Shown: one piece after another, positions 43,084 to 51,832 of the stretch
How the letters are laid out: every line of letters starts with the position of its first letter
Numbering within the stretch: position 1 is the stretch's first letter
Assembly (NCBI RefSeq): GCF_041060425.1
Contig: NZ_JAULBC010000001.1
Coordinates: 682,001-746,000, forward strand
Reading direction: 5' to 3'
Source of the DNA: Danxiaibacter flavus
GTDB lineage: Bacteria > Bacteroidota > Bacteroidia > Chitinophagales > Chitinophagaceae
DNA: 64,000 bases
Translations under genes and position numbers: made by a program
Notes under the pieces: generated by a model
Seen by the model: only the letters and a program-made list of their open reading frames with translations
The model's database searches: none
Told to the model about the DNA's origin: nothing

Positions 43084-44064
43084 ATGAAATACGTTACGAT
43101 AGTTGTGCCGGACTGTGAGTTGAACCTGAATAGTATAGCTGGTGCGTATGAGATCCTGACAAGGGCTAATGACTATTGGCAAAAGATCGGAAACCGGTCA
43201 CGGCTTGATGTACGGATTGCCGGGTTCGTTTCGGAAAGCAAAATCAATGGCGGGTATTTTACAGTTCATCCGACAGATATAGGCCAGATTAAAAAGACGG
43301 ATCTTTTGATCATTCCATCCATATTTGGTGATTATGCGAAAACGGTTAAAAAGAATGACGGCCTCATCGATTGGATCGGCGATCAGTACAAAAGAGGTGC
43401 TGAAATAGCCAGTATGTGCTCAGGCGCATTTTTGCTTGCGGCAACAGGACTTCTTGAAGGTAAAACCTGCTCCACTCATTGGAATGCGATAGAAAAGTTC
43501 AGAGAAATGTATCCTAACGTTAAGATCGCTGAGGATAAAATTATCACCGATGAAAACGGGATCTACACTAACGGAGGAGGCTATTCGTTCCTGAACCTGA
43601 TGCTTTATTTGGTGGAAAAAATTTTTGACAGGGCCGCGGCTGTTTTTTGTTCAAAAGTTTTTCAGATTGATATTGAAAGGACAACGCAATCACAGTTCAC
43701 AATCTTTCACATTCAAAAAGGACATGGTGATGATGTGATCAACAGAGCACAGATGTACATTGAAGAGAATATTGATGCAAAAATATCTTTTGAAAAACTG
43801 GCATCACAACTTGCGGTCAGCAGGCGCAACTTCGACAGGCGGTTTGTGAAGGCAACGGGGAATACGCCGGTGGAATATCTTCAACGCGTAAAGGTTGAAG
43901 CTGCAAAGAAAGAACTGGAGAAAGGTCGCAAATCAGTATTCGAAATTATGAATGACGTCGGTTACGCCGATGATAAAGCTTTCAGGGAAGTTTTTAAAAA
44001 AGTAACAGGCTTATCGCCTTTAGATTATAAAAACAAGTATAGTAAGGTGGAACTTGCATCCTGA
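43084..44064 (+). CDS. GlxA family transcriptional regulator (DJ-1/PfpI plus AraC HTH)
   Basis: In this 326-residue protein the N-terminal DJ-1/PfpI-like domain has the nucleophile-elbow Cys112 in EIASMCSGAFLLAATGLLEG and KTCSTHW. The C-terminal AraC/XylS domain has two helix-turn-helix units (ISFEKLASQLAVSRRNFDRR and VFEIMNDVGYADDKAFREVF), ending KVTGLSPLDYKNKY. It is divergent from the SRPBCC/SnoaL unit and convergent with the SDR gene (19 bp apart). Regulation of the divergent unit is likely by position, not shown. Confidence 0.92.
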   Translation: MKYVTIVVPDCELNLNSIAGAYEILTRANDYWQKIGNRSRLDVRIAGFVSESKINGGYFTVHPTDIGQIKKTDLLIIPSIFGDYAKTVKKNDGLIDWIGDQYKRGAEIASMCSGAFLLAATGLLEGKTCSTHWNAIEKFREMYPNVKIAEDKIITDENGIYTNGGGYSFLNLMLYLVEKIFDRAAAVFCSKVFQIDIERTTQSQFTIFHIQKGHGDDVINRAQMYIEENIDAKISFEKLASQLAVSRRNFDRRFVKATGNTPVEYLQRVKVEAAKKELEKGRKSVFEIMNDVGYADDKAFREVFKKVTGLSPLDYKNKYSKVELAS

Positions 44065-44083
44065 TATGTAATATCAATCATCC

Positions 44084-44854
44084 TTATTTTAAATGCACGC
44101 CGCTTAGTGCTGCACATAGTTCAAAAAAACGGTCCTGCACTTGCATATCCGCGGCTGCGGCAAGAAAATTTTTCATTCGTTGGTGGTAAAAGTAGTTGCC
44201 TGTAACCAATGCATTGCTATCTGAACTTACAGCCAACCAGCATTGCGTAATAGCGCCTTCTTCAAGGTTGTCGGGAGCGGATTGGCCGCCCATTTTGGTA
44301 GCAACCCATCCGGGTTCAACGGCATTTGAGTAAACATCTGGCCATAGTCTTGCCACAGCCTGCGAAAGTATAAGGTCATGCAATTTTGAATCAGAATAAG
44401 CCTGGAAGCCATTCCAGTGACGTTTCTCCCACGTTATATCCTGCAGGCTGGTATCACCTTGTGTATGTAAACCAGAACTAAGATAGATCAGGCGCTTAGG
44501 TTTGTTAATTAATGCGGTCAGCAGATAGGGTGCCATGCTGTTAACTGCAAACACGTCCGGCAATCCATCTACCGTTACTTTACGTTTGGGCTCTCTGTAA
44601 CCCATTGCGGCATTATGTATAATAGCATCAAACGCGCCCAACGAGTTAATTTTTTCCGCCAGTTGTATGGTCTCTTTAACAGACGAAAGATCGGCCGCAA
44701 TAGCTGTCTCTGCGCCGGGCAAAGCTGCTAACGCATCGTGTATTCTTTTTTCATTCCTGGCATGTAATACTACCTGGTGCCCTTCTTTTATTAAATTTCT
44801 TGCCGCCATTTGTCCAAGTCCATCAGGAGAGCCTGTGATAAAAATTCTTGCCAT
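44084..44854 (-). CDS. Short-chain dehydrogenase/reductase (SDR)
   Basis: This 256-residue protein starts with ARIFITGSPDGLGQMAARNL, a TGxxxGxG cofactor motif, then the NNAG-equivalent HNAAMGYRE, catalytic Ser in LIYLSSGLHT, and Tyr-x3-Lys in FQAYSDSKLHDL. Basic residues after strand 2 (LHARNEKR) favour NADP(H). The substrate is unknown. The gene is convergent with the GlxA-type regulator and transcribed away from the Tet-like pump. Confidence 0.9.
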   Translation of the reverse strand: MARIFITGSPDGLGQMAARNLIKEGHQVVLHARNEKRIHDALAALPGAETAIAADLSSVKETIQLAEKINSLGAFDAIIHNAAMGYREPKRKVTVDGLPDVFAVNSMAPYLLTALINKPKRLIYLSSGLHTQGDTSLQDITWEKRHWNGFQAYSDSKLHDLILSQAVARLWPDVYSNAVEPGWVATKMGGQSAPDNLEEGAITQCWLAVSSDSNALVTGNYFYHQRMKNFLAAAADMQVQDRFFELCAALSGVHLK

Positions 44855-45177
44855 AATTTTTGTTTTCTACAAAATTGAATTTCAATAGCTGAACAACCCT
44901 TGCCAATTGGTAAATCTACCTGCTACAACGGTAAATTAAATCATGATGGCTAATTGTGCTGCATTTATTTATGAACTAAATTGATTGTTGACGGCGAGCC
45001 TGGTTGAGTTAGGTGAAGGGGAATATGTATTGATAGGTGGCTTAACGCCGAAATTTCTTACTCATAAATGATGAAGGGTTCTCTTTTCAAAATAAAAAGG
45101 TGCATATTGCGCAGATTGTAAAGCAGAATTTTGCCAGAATTAAATTTCGGCTTTACAAACCCTTACAAGTAAACAAT
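44855..45177. other. Gene-free divergent promoter region
   Basis: This 323-bp region lies between the divergent SDR and MFS genes. It is AT-rich and presumably holds both promoters. No clear consensus box, repeat or RNA was seen. Confidence 0.5.
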
Positions 45178-46455
45178 ATGCGAACATCCAACAAATCCGC
45201 CATAGGCTTTATATTCATTACCTTATTGATCGATGTAATGGGCTGGGGTTTGATCATCCCTGTGATGGCTGATCTTATCGCCCAGCTGAAAGGTATCCCT
45301 GTTAATGAGGCCAGTACATATGGGGCGTTGCTTTTGTCAGTGTTTGCAGTAACTCAATTTTTGTTCGCGCCAGTTGTCGGCAATCTAAGTGACCAATATG
45401 GACGCCGGCCGGTATTGTTATTTTCCCTGTTGGGTTTTGGTATTGACTACATTGTTCTTGCACTGGCACCAGCTTATGGATGGCTGTTTGTAGGCCGCGT
45501 TGTTGCCGGTATTACAGGTGCAAGTTTTACAACGGCTTCTGCATATATCGCAGACGTAAGTACAAATGAAACGAGAGCAAAAAATTTTGGATTGATCGGA
45601 GCGGCGTTTGGTTTAGGTTTTGTCTTAGGTCCTGCGCTCGGTGCCTTGCTGGCTACCTGGGGTATACGTGCACCCTTTTACGCAGCAGCAGGGCTTTGTT
45701 TGTTAAACTGTTTGTACGGATATTTTTTATTACCTGAATCTTTGGATAAAGACAAGAGAAGAAAGTTTGAATGGAAGAGGGCCAATCCCTTTGGCTCGTT
45801 GAAATTTCTTACAAAACATCCTGAAATTGGCGGCCTCGCAATTTGCTTTTTCCTGATTTATCTGGGCGCCCAGTCGGTGCAGGGCAATTGGAATTTCTTT
45901 ACTATTTACCGGTTTAAATGGAGCGAGAAAATGGTAGGCATTTCGCTCGCTGTGGTGGGCGTGCTGGTGGGTGCCGTGCAGGGTGGCCTGACACGCGTGA
46001 TCAATCCAAAAATCGGAAATGAAAAAAGTATCTATCTGGGGCTTTCGTTATATACACTTGGTTTAATCCTGTTTGCTTTTGCCACACAGGGGTGGATGAT
46101 GTTTGCTTTTCTTATTCCGTATTGCCTGGGTGGTATTTGTGGACCTTCTTTGCAATCAGTAATATCCGGGCATGTACCCACCAATCAGCAGGGCGAATTG
46201 CAAGGCGCGCTTACAAGCCTGATGAGTCTTACCACCATCATCGGTCCGTTGATCATGAACAACACTTTTGCATATTTTACTTCTGACAAAGCTCCTTTCT
46301 ATTTCCCGGGGATCCATTTCCTTATCGGAGCAACCTGCATGTTATTGAGTGTGATTATCGCAAATAAAGTTTTAAGCCGTGAGAAGAAAGAACATCCCGA
46401 ACTAATAAGTGTAATTGAAGGGAAAGGAGAGAGTGGTCAGTTTAATGCGCATTAA
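45178..46455 (+). CDS. Tet-type MFS efflux transporter (DHA1 family)
   Basis: This 425-residue protein has 12 predicted transmembrane helices. Motif A is in GNLSDQYGRRPVLLFSLLG and motif C in GLIGAAFGLGFVLGPALGAL; the first helix holds the D of LLIDVMGWGLIIPVM typical of TetA-like antiporters. The start at 45178 places a short basic tail before helix 1; an upstream frame from 45100 has no family match. It probably exports a drug or metabolite in exchange for protons. Tetracycline specificity cannot be claimed, and no TetR partner is adjacent. Confidence 0.9.
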   Translation: MRTSNKSAIGFIFITLLIDVMGWGLIIPVMADLIAQLKGIPVNEASTYGALLLSVFAVTQFLFAPVVGNLSDQYGRRPVLLFSLLGFGIDYIVLALAPAYGWLFVGRVVAGITGASFTTASAYIADVSTNETRAKNFGLIGAAFGLGFVLGPALGALLATWGIRAPFYAAAGLCLLNCLYGYFLLPESLDKDKRRKFEWKRANPFGSLKFLTKHPEIGGLAICFFLIYLGAQSVQGNWNFFTIYRFKWSEKMVGISLAVVGVLVGAVQGGLTRVINPKIGNEKSIYLGLSLYTLGLILFAFATQGWMMFAFLIPYCLGGICGPSLQSVISGHVPTNQQGELQGALTSLMSLTTIIGPLIMNNTFAYFTSDKAPFYFPGIHFLIGATCMLLSVIIANKVLSREKKEHPELISVIEGKGESGQFNAH

Positions 46456-46666
46456 TGCCTCAAACTACTTCACAATTAATGATAGCTCAAATTCTCCTGT
46501 ATTAGAAACAGCGATAAAATGTATGCAGCGATTTTCATCTGACCATTATTTGGGAGTAAGTTATGAAATGGATAACAGTAATTAATCCCGAACTTAATTT
46601 ATTGCATAAAAATATTTTTGAATGTGATTTGATATTTATCTTTGCCGGTATCCTAAACGCTTAAAT

Positions 46667-47247
46667 ATGCCAGTACAAGAAGTTCCTATTGAAGGTCTGC
46701 AAGTGATCCGCAGCATACAAAGTCGCATTTACGAAATAAGAGGGTTTAAAGTAATGTTAGATAGAGATTGGCTGCACTCTACCAGGTTCCAACGAAATCC
46801 TTAAACCTTTCAGTTAAAAGGAATTTAAGGCGATTTCCGGATGATTTTATGTTTCAGTTGACTAAAGAGGAAGCAAACATCTTAGAATCACAGATCGTTA
46901 ATAACTCATATTCTTTGAGGTTTCAATTTGAAACCTCAAATCGTAGGGGTGGGGCGAGGTATCTGCCGTATGCTTTTACCGAACAAGGCATAGCTATGCT
47001 CAGCGGAATTTTAAACAGCGATAAGGCTATTGCTATGAATATAGCCATCATGCGCGCTTTTGTTGAAATAAGAAAGATCGTACTAGCAAAAGAAGATGTT
47101 AGGGAGCAATTGCGGCTGATACAACAGCGGATTTGCGAACACGATACACAGCTTTCAGCCATTTATGATGCAATTGAAAACCTGCTGGATGACAAGGCCG
47201 CTGAACGTAAATGGGAGGAAAGGGCGCGAATAGGTTTTGTGAAATAG
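46667..47247 (+). pseudogene. ORF6N domain protein, interrupted by a frameshift
   Basis: The first frame from ATG 46667 reads VIRSIQSRIYEIRGFKVMLD then RD, and a different frame continues LAALYQVPTKSLNLSVKRNL, RRFPDDFMFQLTKEE and AFTEQGIAMLSGILNSDKAI. Joined, these make a complete ORF6N protein of about 190 residues (family block IRGxKVMLDRDLAxLYxV). The break falls at 46766-46770, where GATTG stands where GATTTG would keep frame: a one-base loss. A C-terminal helical part (LRLIQQRICEHDTQLSAIYD) follows. ORF6N domains are DNA-binding-like and often phage- or transposon-borne. A sequencing error is the main alternative. Confidence 0.8.
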
Positions 47248-47303
47248 TCCAAATACTTTTATGCTTCGCGATAGTTTATTCATAGCGTGGTGCCCGTTAA
47301 GAA

Positions 47304-47441
47304 ATGCAGCAGCTGCTTATGCTTGTGCATGGGGCTCGTGAAAAGCCACGTGTTTCCAGATTAGAAAACATACAATTAGACCGCGCCATTGGTGTCTGCA
47401 ATAAACTTAAACAAGCCATTAATGGAAATATATGGCTGTAA
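47304..47441 (+). CDS. Possible small protein of unknown function (45 residues)
   Basis: A short open frame MQQLLMLVHGAREKPRVSRL continues with LDRAIGVCNKLKQ. It begins 56 bp after the ORF6N gene and is charged and helical in appearance, but it is too short to assign and no start signal is evident. It may be the tail of a decayed gene. Confidence 0.25.
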   Translation: MQQLLMLVHGAREKPRVSRLENIQLDRAIGVCNKLKQAINGNIWL

Positions 47442-47604
47442 ATCAGCAAGAAGACACACATAGTGAAATCAGCAATCACCAAATCAGACACCAGACATTT
47501 TACAAATGCTTACAATCCCATAAACTTGAACGCGGGCGTGTTTACAAAAGAGTTTACGGCATTGCCCGCATAAGTTTGGTTGGGAATTGTTTGATGGATG
47601 GGTA

Positions 47605-47816
47605 GAGACGTTGCATTGCAACGTCTCGGTTGTTGAAACGCAACGTCTCGGTTGTTGAAACGCAATATTTTGATTGTTGAAACGCAACATTTTGATTGTT
47701 GAAATACAACGTCCGGATTGTGGAAATAAAAAATGTTGCAATGCAACATTTTATGATGTTACGTTGCAACATTTTTGTTTATAACATGATAGAGACGTTG
47801 CAATGCAACGTCTCTA
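47605..47816. repeat. GAGACGTTGCA palindromes and a 22-bp direct-repeat array
   Basis: Two palindromes with arms GAGACGTTGCA/TGCAACGTCTC lie at 47605-47627 and 47790-47816 (arms extended to TAGAGACG in the second). Between them four direct units of 21-22 bp (GGTTGTTGAAACGCAA...) run from 47628 to 47714, with a fifth degraded unit; further ATGTTGCA/TGCAACAT palindromes follow near 47735-47775. The units are contiguous, without spacers. Related palindromes occur at 51445 and 51543, on the other side of the NHL-repeat gene. Confidence 0.85.
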
Positions 47817-47823
47817 CCCACCA

Positions 47824-50800
47824 TTATTCAATCATCACCTTTTCTTCAAAAACACCATCCTTGCAAATTACCTGTATAAAATAAATTCCGGACGATGCGC
47901 CCGATACATTTACTGGTATTGTTTGCATTTTGCTAAATCCCTTCAATATTTTGTCCATAACCATTCTACCGTTCGCGTCTGTAACGCGGATCCTTGCATC
48001 TGCTGTATTAACGTTGTTCAGCCTGATTGAAAATGCGCCTTTATTCGGATTGGGAAATACACTGATCTTTTGATCATTATTCAAATAGTTGCCAATAGCC
48101 AAAGCTGCAGCATTTACAGTTCCCTTCACTGCAAGATTTTTTGTTGATGCGCCCGGAGAGCTTAATGTGATGTTGCTATTGTATGTGCCCGCGGCATCTG
48201 ATGCTTTCAACCGTACATATATTATTTTGGATGCGACTTCCTTACCTGTTGGTGCAAATGCCAGGCTCGGACCATAGCCACCTCCTGATGTTAACGATAT
48301 CTCATAACCTGCGGGTGCTGTTACTGTTGCGTTGCTTGTTAAGTATAGTCCGCTAACAGAGAATGATTGCGCCGCTGAAGCAGTTCCTGATGTTGTAGTG
48401 AAAGTCTTTAATACTGGTACTGACATCTTGCGGATGCGATTGTTATTCGCGTCAGCAACATAAATATTTCCTGTTGCATCAACTACAAGACCCTTAGGCT
48501 GATTAAATTTTGAAAGCGTTCCAATGCTGTCTTTAAAGCCTGCTGTAGTTCCTGCCAGTGTTGTAACCACACCCAGCGGTGATATTTTACGAATGCGGTT
48601 ATTGCCGGCATCTGCCACAAATACATTGCCGGATACGTCAATGGCCACTCCGTTAGGTTGATTAAACTGTGCTGAAGCACCGGTTCCATCCGCGAAGCCC
48701 TTTGTACTGCCTGCCAGGGTTGTTACTACGCCTGTAGGTGAAATTTTCCGGATAACGTGGTTGTCAATGTCTGCAACATAAATATTGCCACCTGGGTCAA
48801 CTACTGCACCAACTGGTCTTCTGAACTGGGCGTTTCCTCCCGTATCATTTACAAGACCCGCTACACTGCTGCCCGCAAATGTGGAAACTGCAGCCGCCTG
48901 AGTAATTTTGCGTATCCGGTTATTCAGGCCATCCGCCACATAAATATTGCCGGATGTATCTGTTCCCACACCTTGCAATGCATTGAACTTGGCTACACTG
49001 CCTACGCCGTTTGCAAAGCCTTTGCTGCTACCGGCAAAAGTGGTTACAACGGCAGCCGGAGTAATCTTGCGTACTACATTGTTGGCATTGTCCGCAACAT
49101 AAGTATTGTTTGCTGCGTCGGTAGCTACTCCCATCGGCTGGTTGAATTGTGCCGCTGTTCCGGTAGCATTCACCAATCCCGGTGTTCCACTACCTGCAAA
49201 CGTTGTAACTACGCCTGCTGTTGTTACTTTGCGGATGCGGTTGTTACCCTGGTCTGCCACGAGGATGGTGCCTGTTGTATTGATGCCTATTCCTCGCGGA
49301 CCGCTAAACTGTGCAGCAGCACCTGTTCCATCAGCAAAGCCAATTGTGCTTCCTGCAAGCGTGGTAACAGCTATCGGATCAAATCTTAGTACCGGCCCAA
49401 ATGTAAATCCCGCTACAGGTAACATTTTTGTTGTAGCCCCCGTGCTGCTTAAGCTGATATTGCCGTTGTGCAGGCCGGCGCCCGATGAGCTTTTTAGTCG
49501 TATGTAGATAGTAACAGAAGGACGTTCTCCAGACATTGGTGCTAGCGATAAGCTATTTACGTAACCTCCTCCGGGCGATAAGGATACTTCATAACCAGCA
49601 GGTGGAGTGACTGATATATTAGCTGTTAAATTATTTCCGCTCACACGAAATGACTGGCGGGCAGAAGCAAGCCCGGTTGATGTGATAAATGGATTTAACT
49701 TAACAACACTTAGCTTTCTGATACGATGCTGATCTGCTATGTAATAGTTGCCGTTTTTATCTGCTGTAATGCCATTCAGGTTAAAGAAATGCGCGGCAGG
49801 TCCCACACCGTCAGCAAAGGTGGGATCGGTGCCACCGCTGCCTGCAAGCCTGCTCGCAACCCTTAATGGTGTAATCTTCCGGATAATATTATCTCCCGAG
49901 GAAGAAGCAACATCTACAGTTAAGTGGATGTTATTGAGTGAGTCGATCGTTATTCCGATCGGAAACCCGAAAATATCTGACCCACCTTCCGAAGTTGTTT
50001 CCAGGCTGGTTAGCACAATGGATGTAACCGTAGTATCCGGTGTAATCTTTCGCATGGGCCCATAATATTCCAGCACATATAAGTTTCCTGTTTTATCAGC
50101 CATTATATCGTGTGCCGACCCGAAGCCTGAGTGCGTTCCTTTTCCATCGTATGAATCTGTTCCTCCATCACCTGCAAATGTGCTTACTGCGCCGGCTGGT
50201 GTAATCTTCCGTATGCGATAGTTATACCGGTCTACAGCAAAAATATTTCCCGCGGCATTGATGGTAATTCCTACCAGTCCGTCAAACCTCGCGGCAGCTC
50301 CTGTGGCATTTACATAACCGGACGCAGCAGCCCCTGCAAGTGTTGAAACAGTGCCGCCTGGTGTTATTTTGCGAATGCGTGTGCCGCCGTCTGCAACATA
50401 TACATTACCGCTATTGTCAACAGTTATTCCTGTTGGTGAAGAAAACCTGGCGGATGCGGCGGCGCCATCCAGATATCCGGCAACTCCGGTTCCTGCATAA
50501 GTAGTTACAACGCCATCTGTTGTCATCTTTCTTATGCGATTGTTGTTGCGGTCGCATATGAAAATATTTCCAGAGATTTTATCGAATATCATATTGGCGG
50601 GAAGATTAAATCTTGCAGCCAGGCCTGTGCCGTTGGCAAATCCAGACGCCGAATCGCCTGCAATTGTTACTACTGAATTTGCGTCAAAGTTGACCACCGT
50701 TTGTGCGCTGCTTTGTAGCTGAAAGAACAATAATAAAAAAGGAAAAATAATTATCCCTAAAACACTACGGAAGGCAGATTCTGCAGCTCTGCCAACTTTA

Positions 50801-50847
50801 ATCGTATGTTGACAAAACCGATAAGGTATTTGTAGTCGTCGTTTCAT
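47824..50847 (-). CDS. Secreted NHL-repeat protein with type IX sorting domain
   Basis: This 1007-residue protein has an N-terminal signal (GIIIFPFLLLFFQLQSSAQ), then about ten NHL-type beta-propeller units with the recurring GNIYVADxxNNRIRKI and VxTFAGS motifs in two blocks. Each block is followed by a beta-sandwich repeat (AAQSFSVSGLYLTSNATVT and ARQSFRVSGNNLTANISVT, both with PAGYE and SGGGY). The last about 80 residues form a Por secretion C-terminal domain (KISVFPNPNKGAFSIRL, GIYFIQV), so it is secreted across the outer membrane and probably cell-surface attached. No enzyme motif was seen. The reverse strand carries long open frames that are shadows of the repeats. Confidence 0.92.
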   Translation of the reverse strand: MKRRLQIPYRFCQHTIKVGRAAESAFRSVLGIIIFPFLLLFFQLQSSAQTVVNFDANSVVTIAGDSASGFANGTGLAARFNLPANMIFDKISGNIFICDRNNNRIRKMTTDGVVTTYAGTGVAGYLDGAAASARFSSPTGITVDNSGNVYVADGGTRIRKITPGGTVSTLAGAAASGYVNATGAAARFDGLVGITINAAGNIFAVDRYNYRIRKITPAGAVSTFAGDGGTDSYDGKGTHSGFGSAHDIMADKTGNLYVLEYYGPMRKITPDTTVTSIVLTSLETTSEGGSDIFGFPIGITIDSLNNIHLTVDVASSSGDNIIRKITPLRVASRLAGSGGTDPTFADGVGPAAHFFNLNGITADKNGNYYIADQHRIRKLSVVKLNPFITSTGLASARQSFRVSGNNLTANISVTPPAGYEVSLSPGGGYVNSLSLAPMSGERPSVTIYIRLKSSSGAGLHNGNISLSSTGATTKMLPVAGFTFGPVLRFDPIAVTTLAGSTIGFADGTGAAAQFSGPRGIGINTTGTILVADQGNNRIRKVTTAGVVTTFAGSGTPGLVNATGTAAQFNQPMGVATDAANNTYVADNANNVVRKITPAAVVTTFAGSSKGFANGVGSVAKFNALQGVGTDTSGNIYVADGLNNRIRKITQAAAVSTFAGSSVAGLVNDTGGNAQFRRPVGAVVDPGGNIYVADIDNHVIRKISPTGVVTTLAGSTKGFADGTGASAQFNQPNGVAIDVSGNVFVADAGNNRIRKISPLGVVTTLAGTTAGFKDSIGTLSKFNQPKGLVVDATGNIYVADANNNRIRKMSVPVLKTFTTTSGTASAAQSFSVSGLYLTSNATVTAPAGYEISLTSGGGYGPSLAFAPTGKEVASKIIYVRLKASDAAGTYNSNITLSSPGASTKNLAVKGTVNAAALAIGNYLNNDQKISVFPNPNKGAFSIRLNNVNTADARIRVTDANGRMVMDKILKGFSKMQTIPVNVSGASSGIYFIQVICKDGVFEEKVMIE

Positions 50848-51039
50848 TTTTTGTTTGTTTAAGCAATTGAAAAGAATTGATTAATAACAAGATTCAATAC
50901 AAATTGATCTTACTACAGTAACCGGATGTTCTGTTATAGATTTAGGGAGCCTCTCAGGAGAAGCCACTATTGCGATAACCCGGTATGAAGAATATATCAG
51001 CGCGCATTATTGAGGTAGTAACTAACATTAAAATTCAGG

Positions 51040-51252
51040 ATGGATTTAAATGCAAAAAATTCCGGCAAGCAGTATCAAACTTTTGTCCAGACAAGAGATG
51101 ATTTTGTATCAGGCAATGAAAAAACGGAAAATGCTCTGCTGATTCCATTCTCCACAGATGATGTTATACTAACAGCGCAGCTTCTCCAGTCGCTTTCGCT
51201 TAATGTAATGAGGAACGGGGCAGTTAACATTGTTTATGAGGTTACAATATGA
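51040..51252 (+). CDS. Possible small hypothetical protein (70 residues)
   Basis: An ATG-started frame, MDLNAKNSGKQYQTFVQTRD, continues with ALLIPFSTDDVILTAQLLQS and ends NIVYEVTI. Its composition is that of a soluble protein. It has no recognised family or partner and lies in a 985-bp gap (50848-51832) otherwise filled by repeats. Confidence 0.35.
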   Translation: MDLNAKNSGKQYQTFVQTRDDFVSGNEKTENALLIPFSTDDVILTAQLLQSLSLNVMRNGAVNIVYEVTI

Positions 51253-51444
51253 TTTATTCATTGCGAACAGGTTTGTGTTTACTTATTTGACAGGCTTTTC
51301 GGGGGACGTTGGAGTGCTGAAGTAAAGGGGATTTGCGCGTACAAGGGAATTGATACAATATTAAAAATGTTTAGGCAAAAAGGCCAGAGCACAGCACATG
51401 ACGCGGCCTTTTTAATTTTTCTTTAATGGATGTTGTTATACATG

Positions 51445-51570
51445 GTAGAGACGTTGCATTGCAACGTCTCTACGTTTTGCAACGTCTCCCCGTTTTGTGC
51501 CGTTTGAATATTAAGAGGTGTTTCATTGCAACGAAATATGACGAGACGTTGCGTTGCAACGTCCCTACCA
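51445..51570. repeat. Second cluster of GAGACGTTGCA palindromes
   Basis: A 29-bp palindrome with arms GTAGAGACGTTGCA/TGCAACGTCTCTAC lies at 51445-51473; a half copy follows (TTGCAACGTCTCC) and an imperfect copy at 51543-51565. These match the elements at 47605-47816 downstream of the NHL gene, so the gene is bracketed by members of the same repeat family. Confidence 0.85.
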
Positions 51571-51832
51571 TTTTTTTGCTGTATCCCATTGAATTTGAAG
51601 GTAAAAAGGTTAAAAGTTAGGGTTCTCTTGAACTTTTATCAACTCCGCATGTTGTATAATATTCAGCCGAATGTTTTGTGTGTACGGCAGTTCTGTTAAA
51701 CAAACAAGCAATTGCCTGCTTATGGGACAGGTATTCTGTGTTCGTGCCGTGCTGTTAAAAGCAATTCTTTTCCGTTCGCCTTCCATTATTGAAAACTGCA
51801 ACCGCATCTTTTAAAACAAAAAAACACTCATT

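Noticed and set aside
47628..47714. Possible CRISPR array
   Set aside because: The 22-bp repeats are contiguous without spacers and no cas gene is present in the window.
48757..49389. Long plus-strand frame antisense to the NHL-repeat gene
   Set aside because: It is a shadow of repeated codons in the real gene, with no signal, domain or start context.
51610..51807. Minus-strand 65-codon frame before the first sulfatase
   Set aside because: No recognisable family, and it occupies the expected promoter region of the sulfatase transcript.
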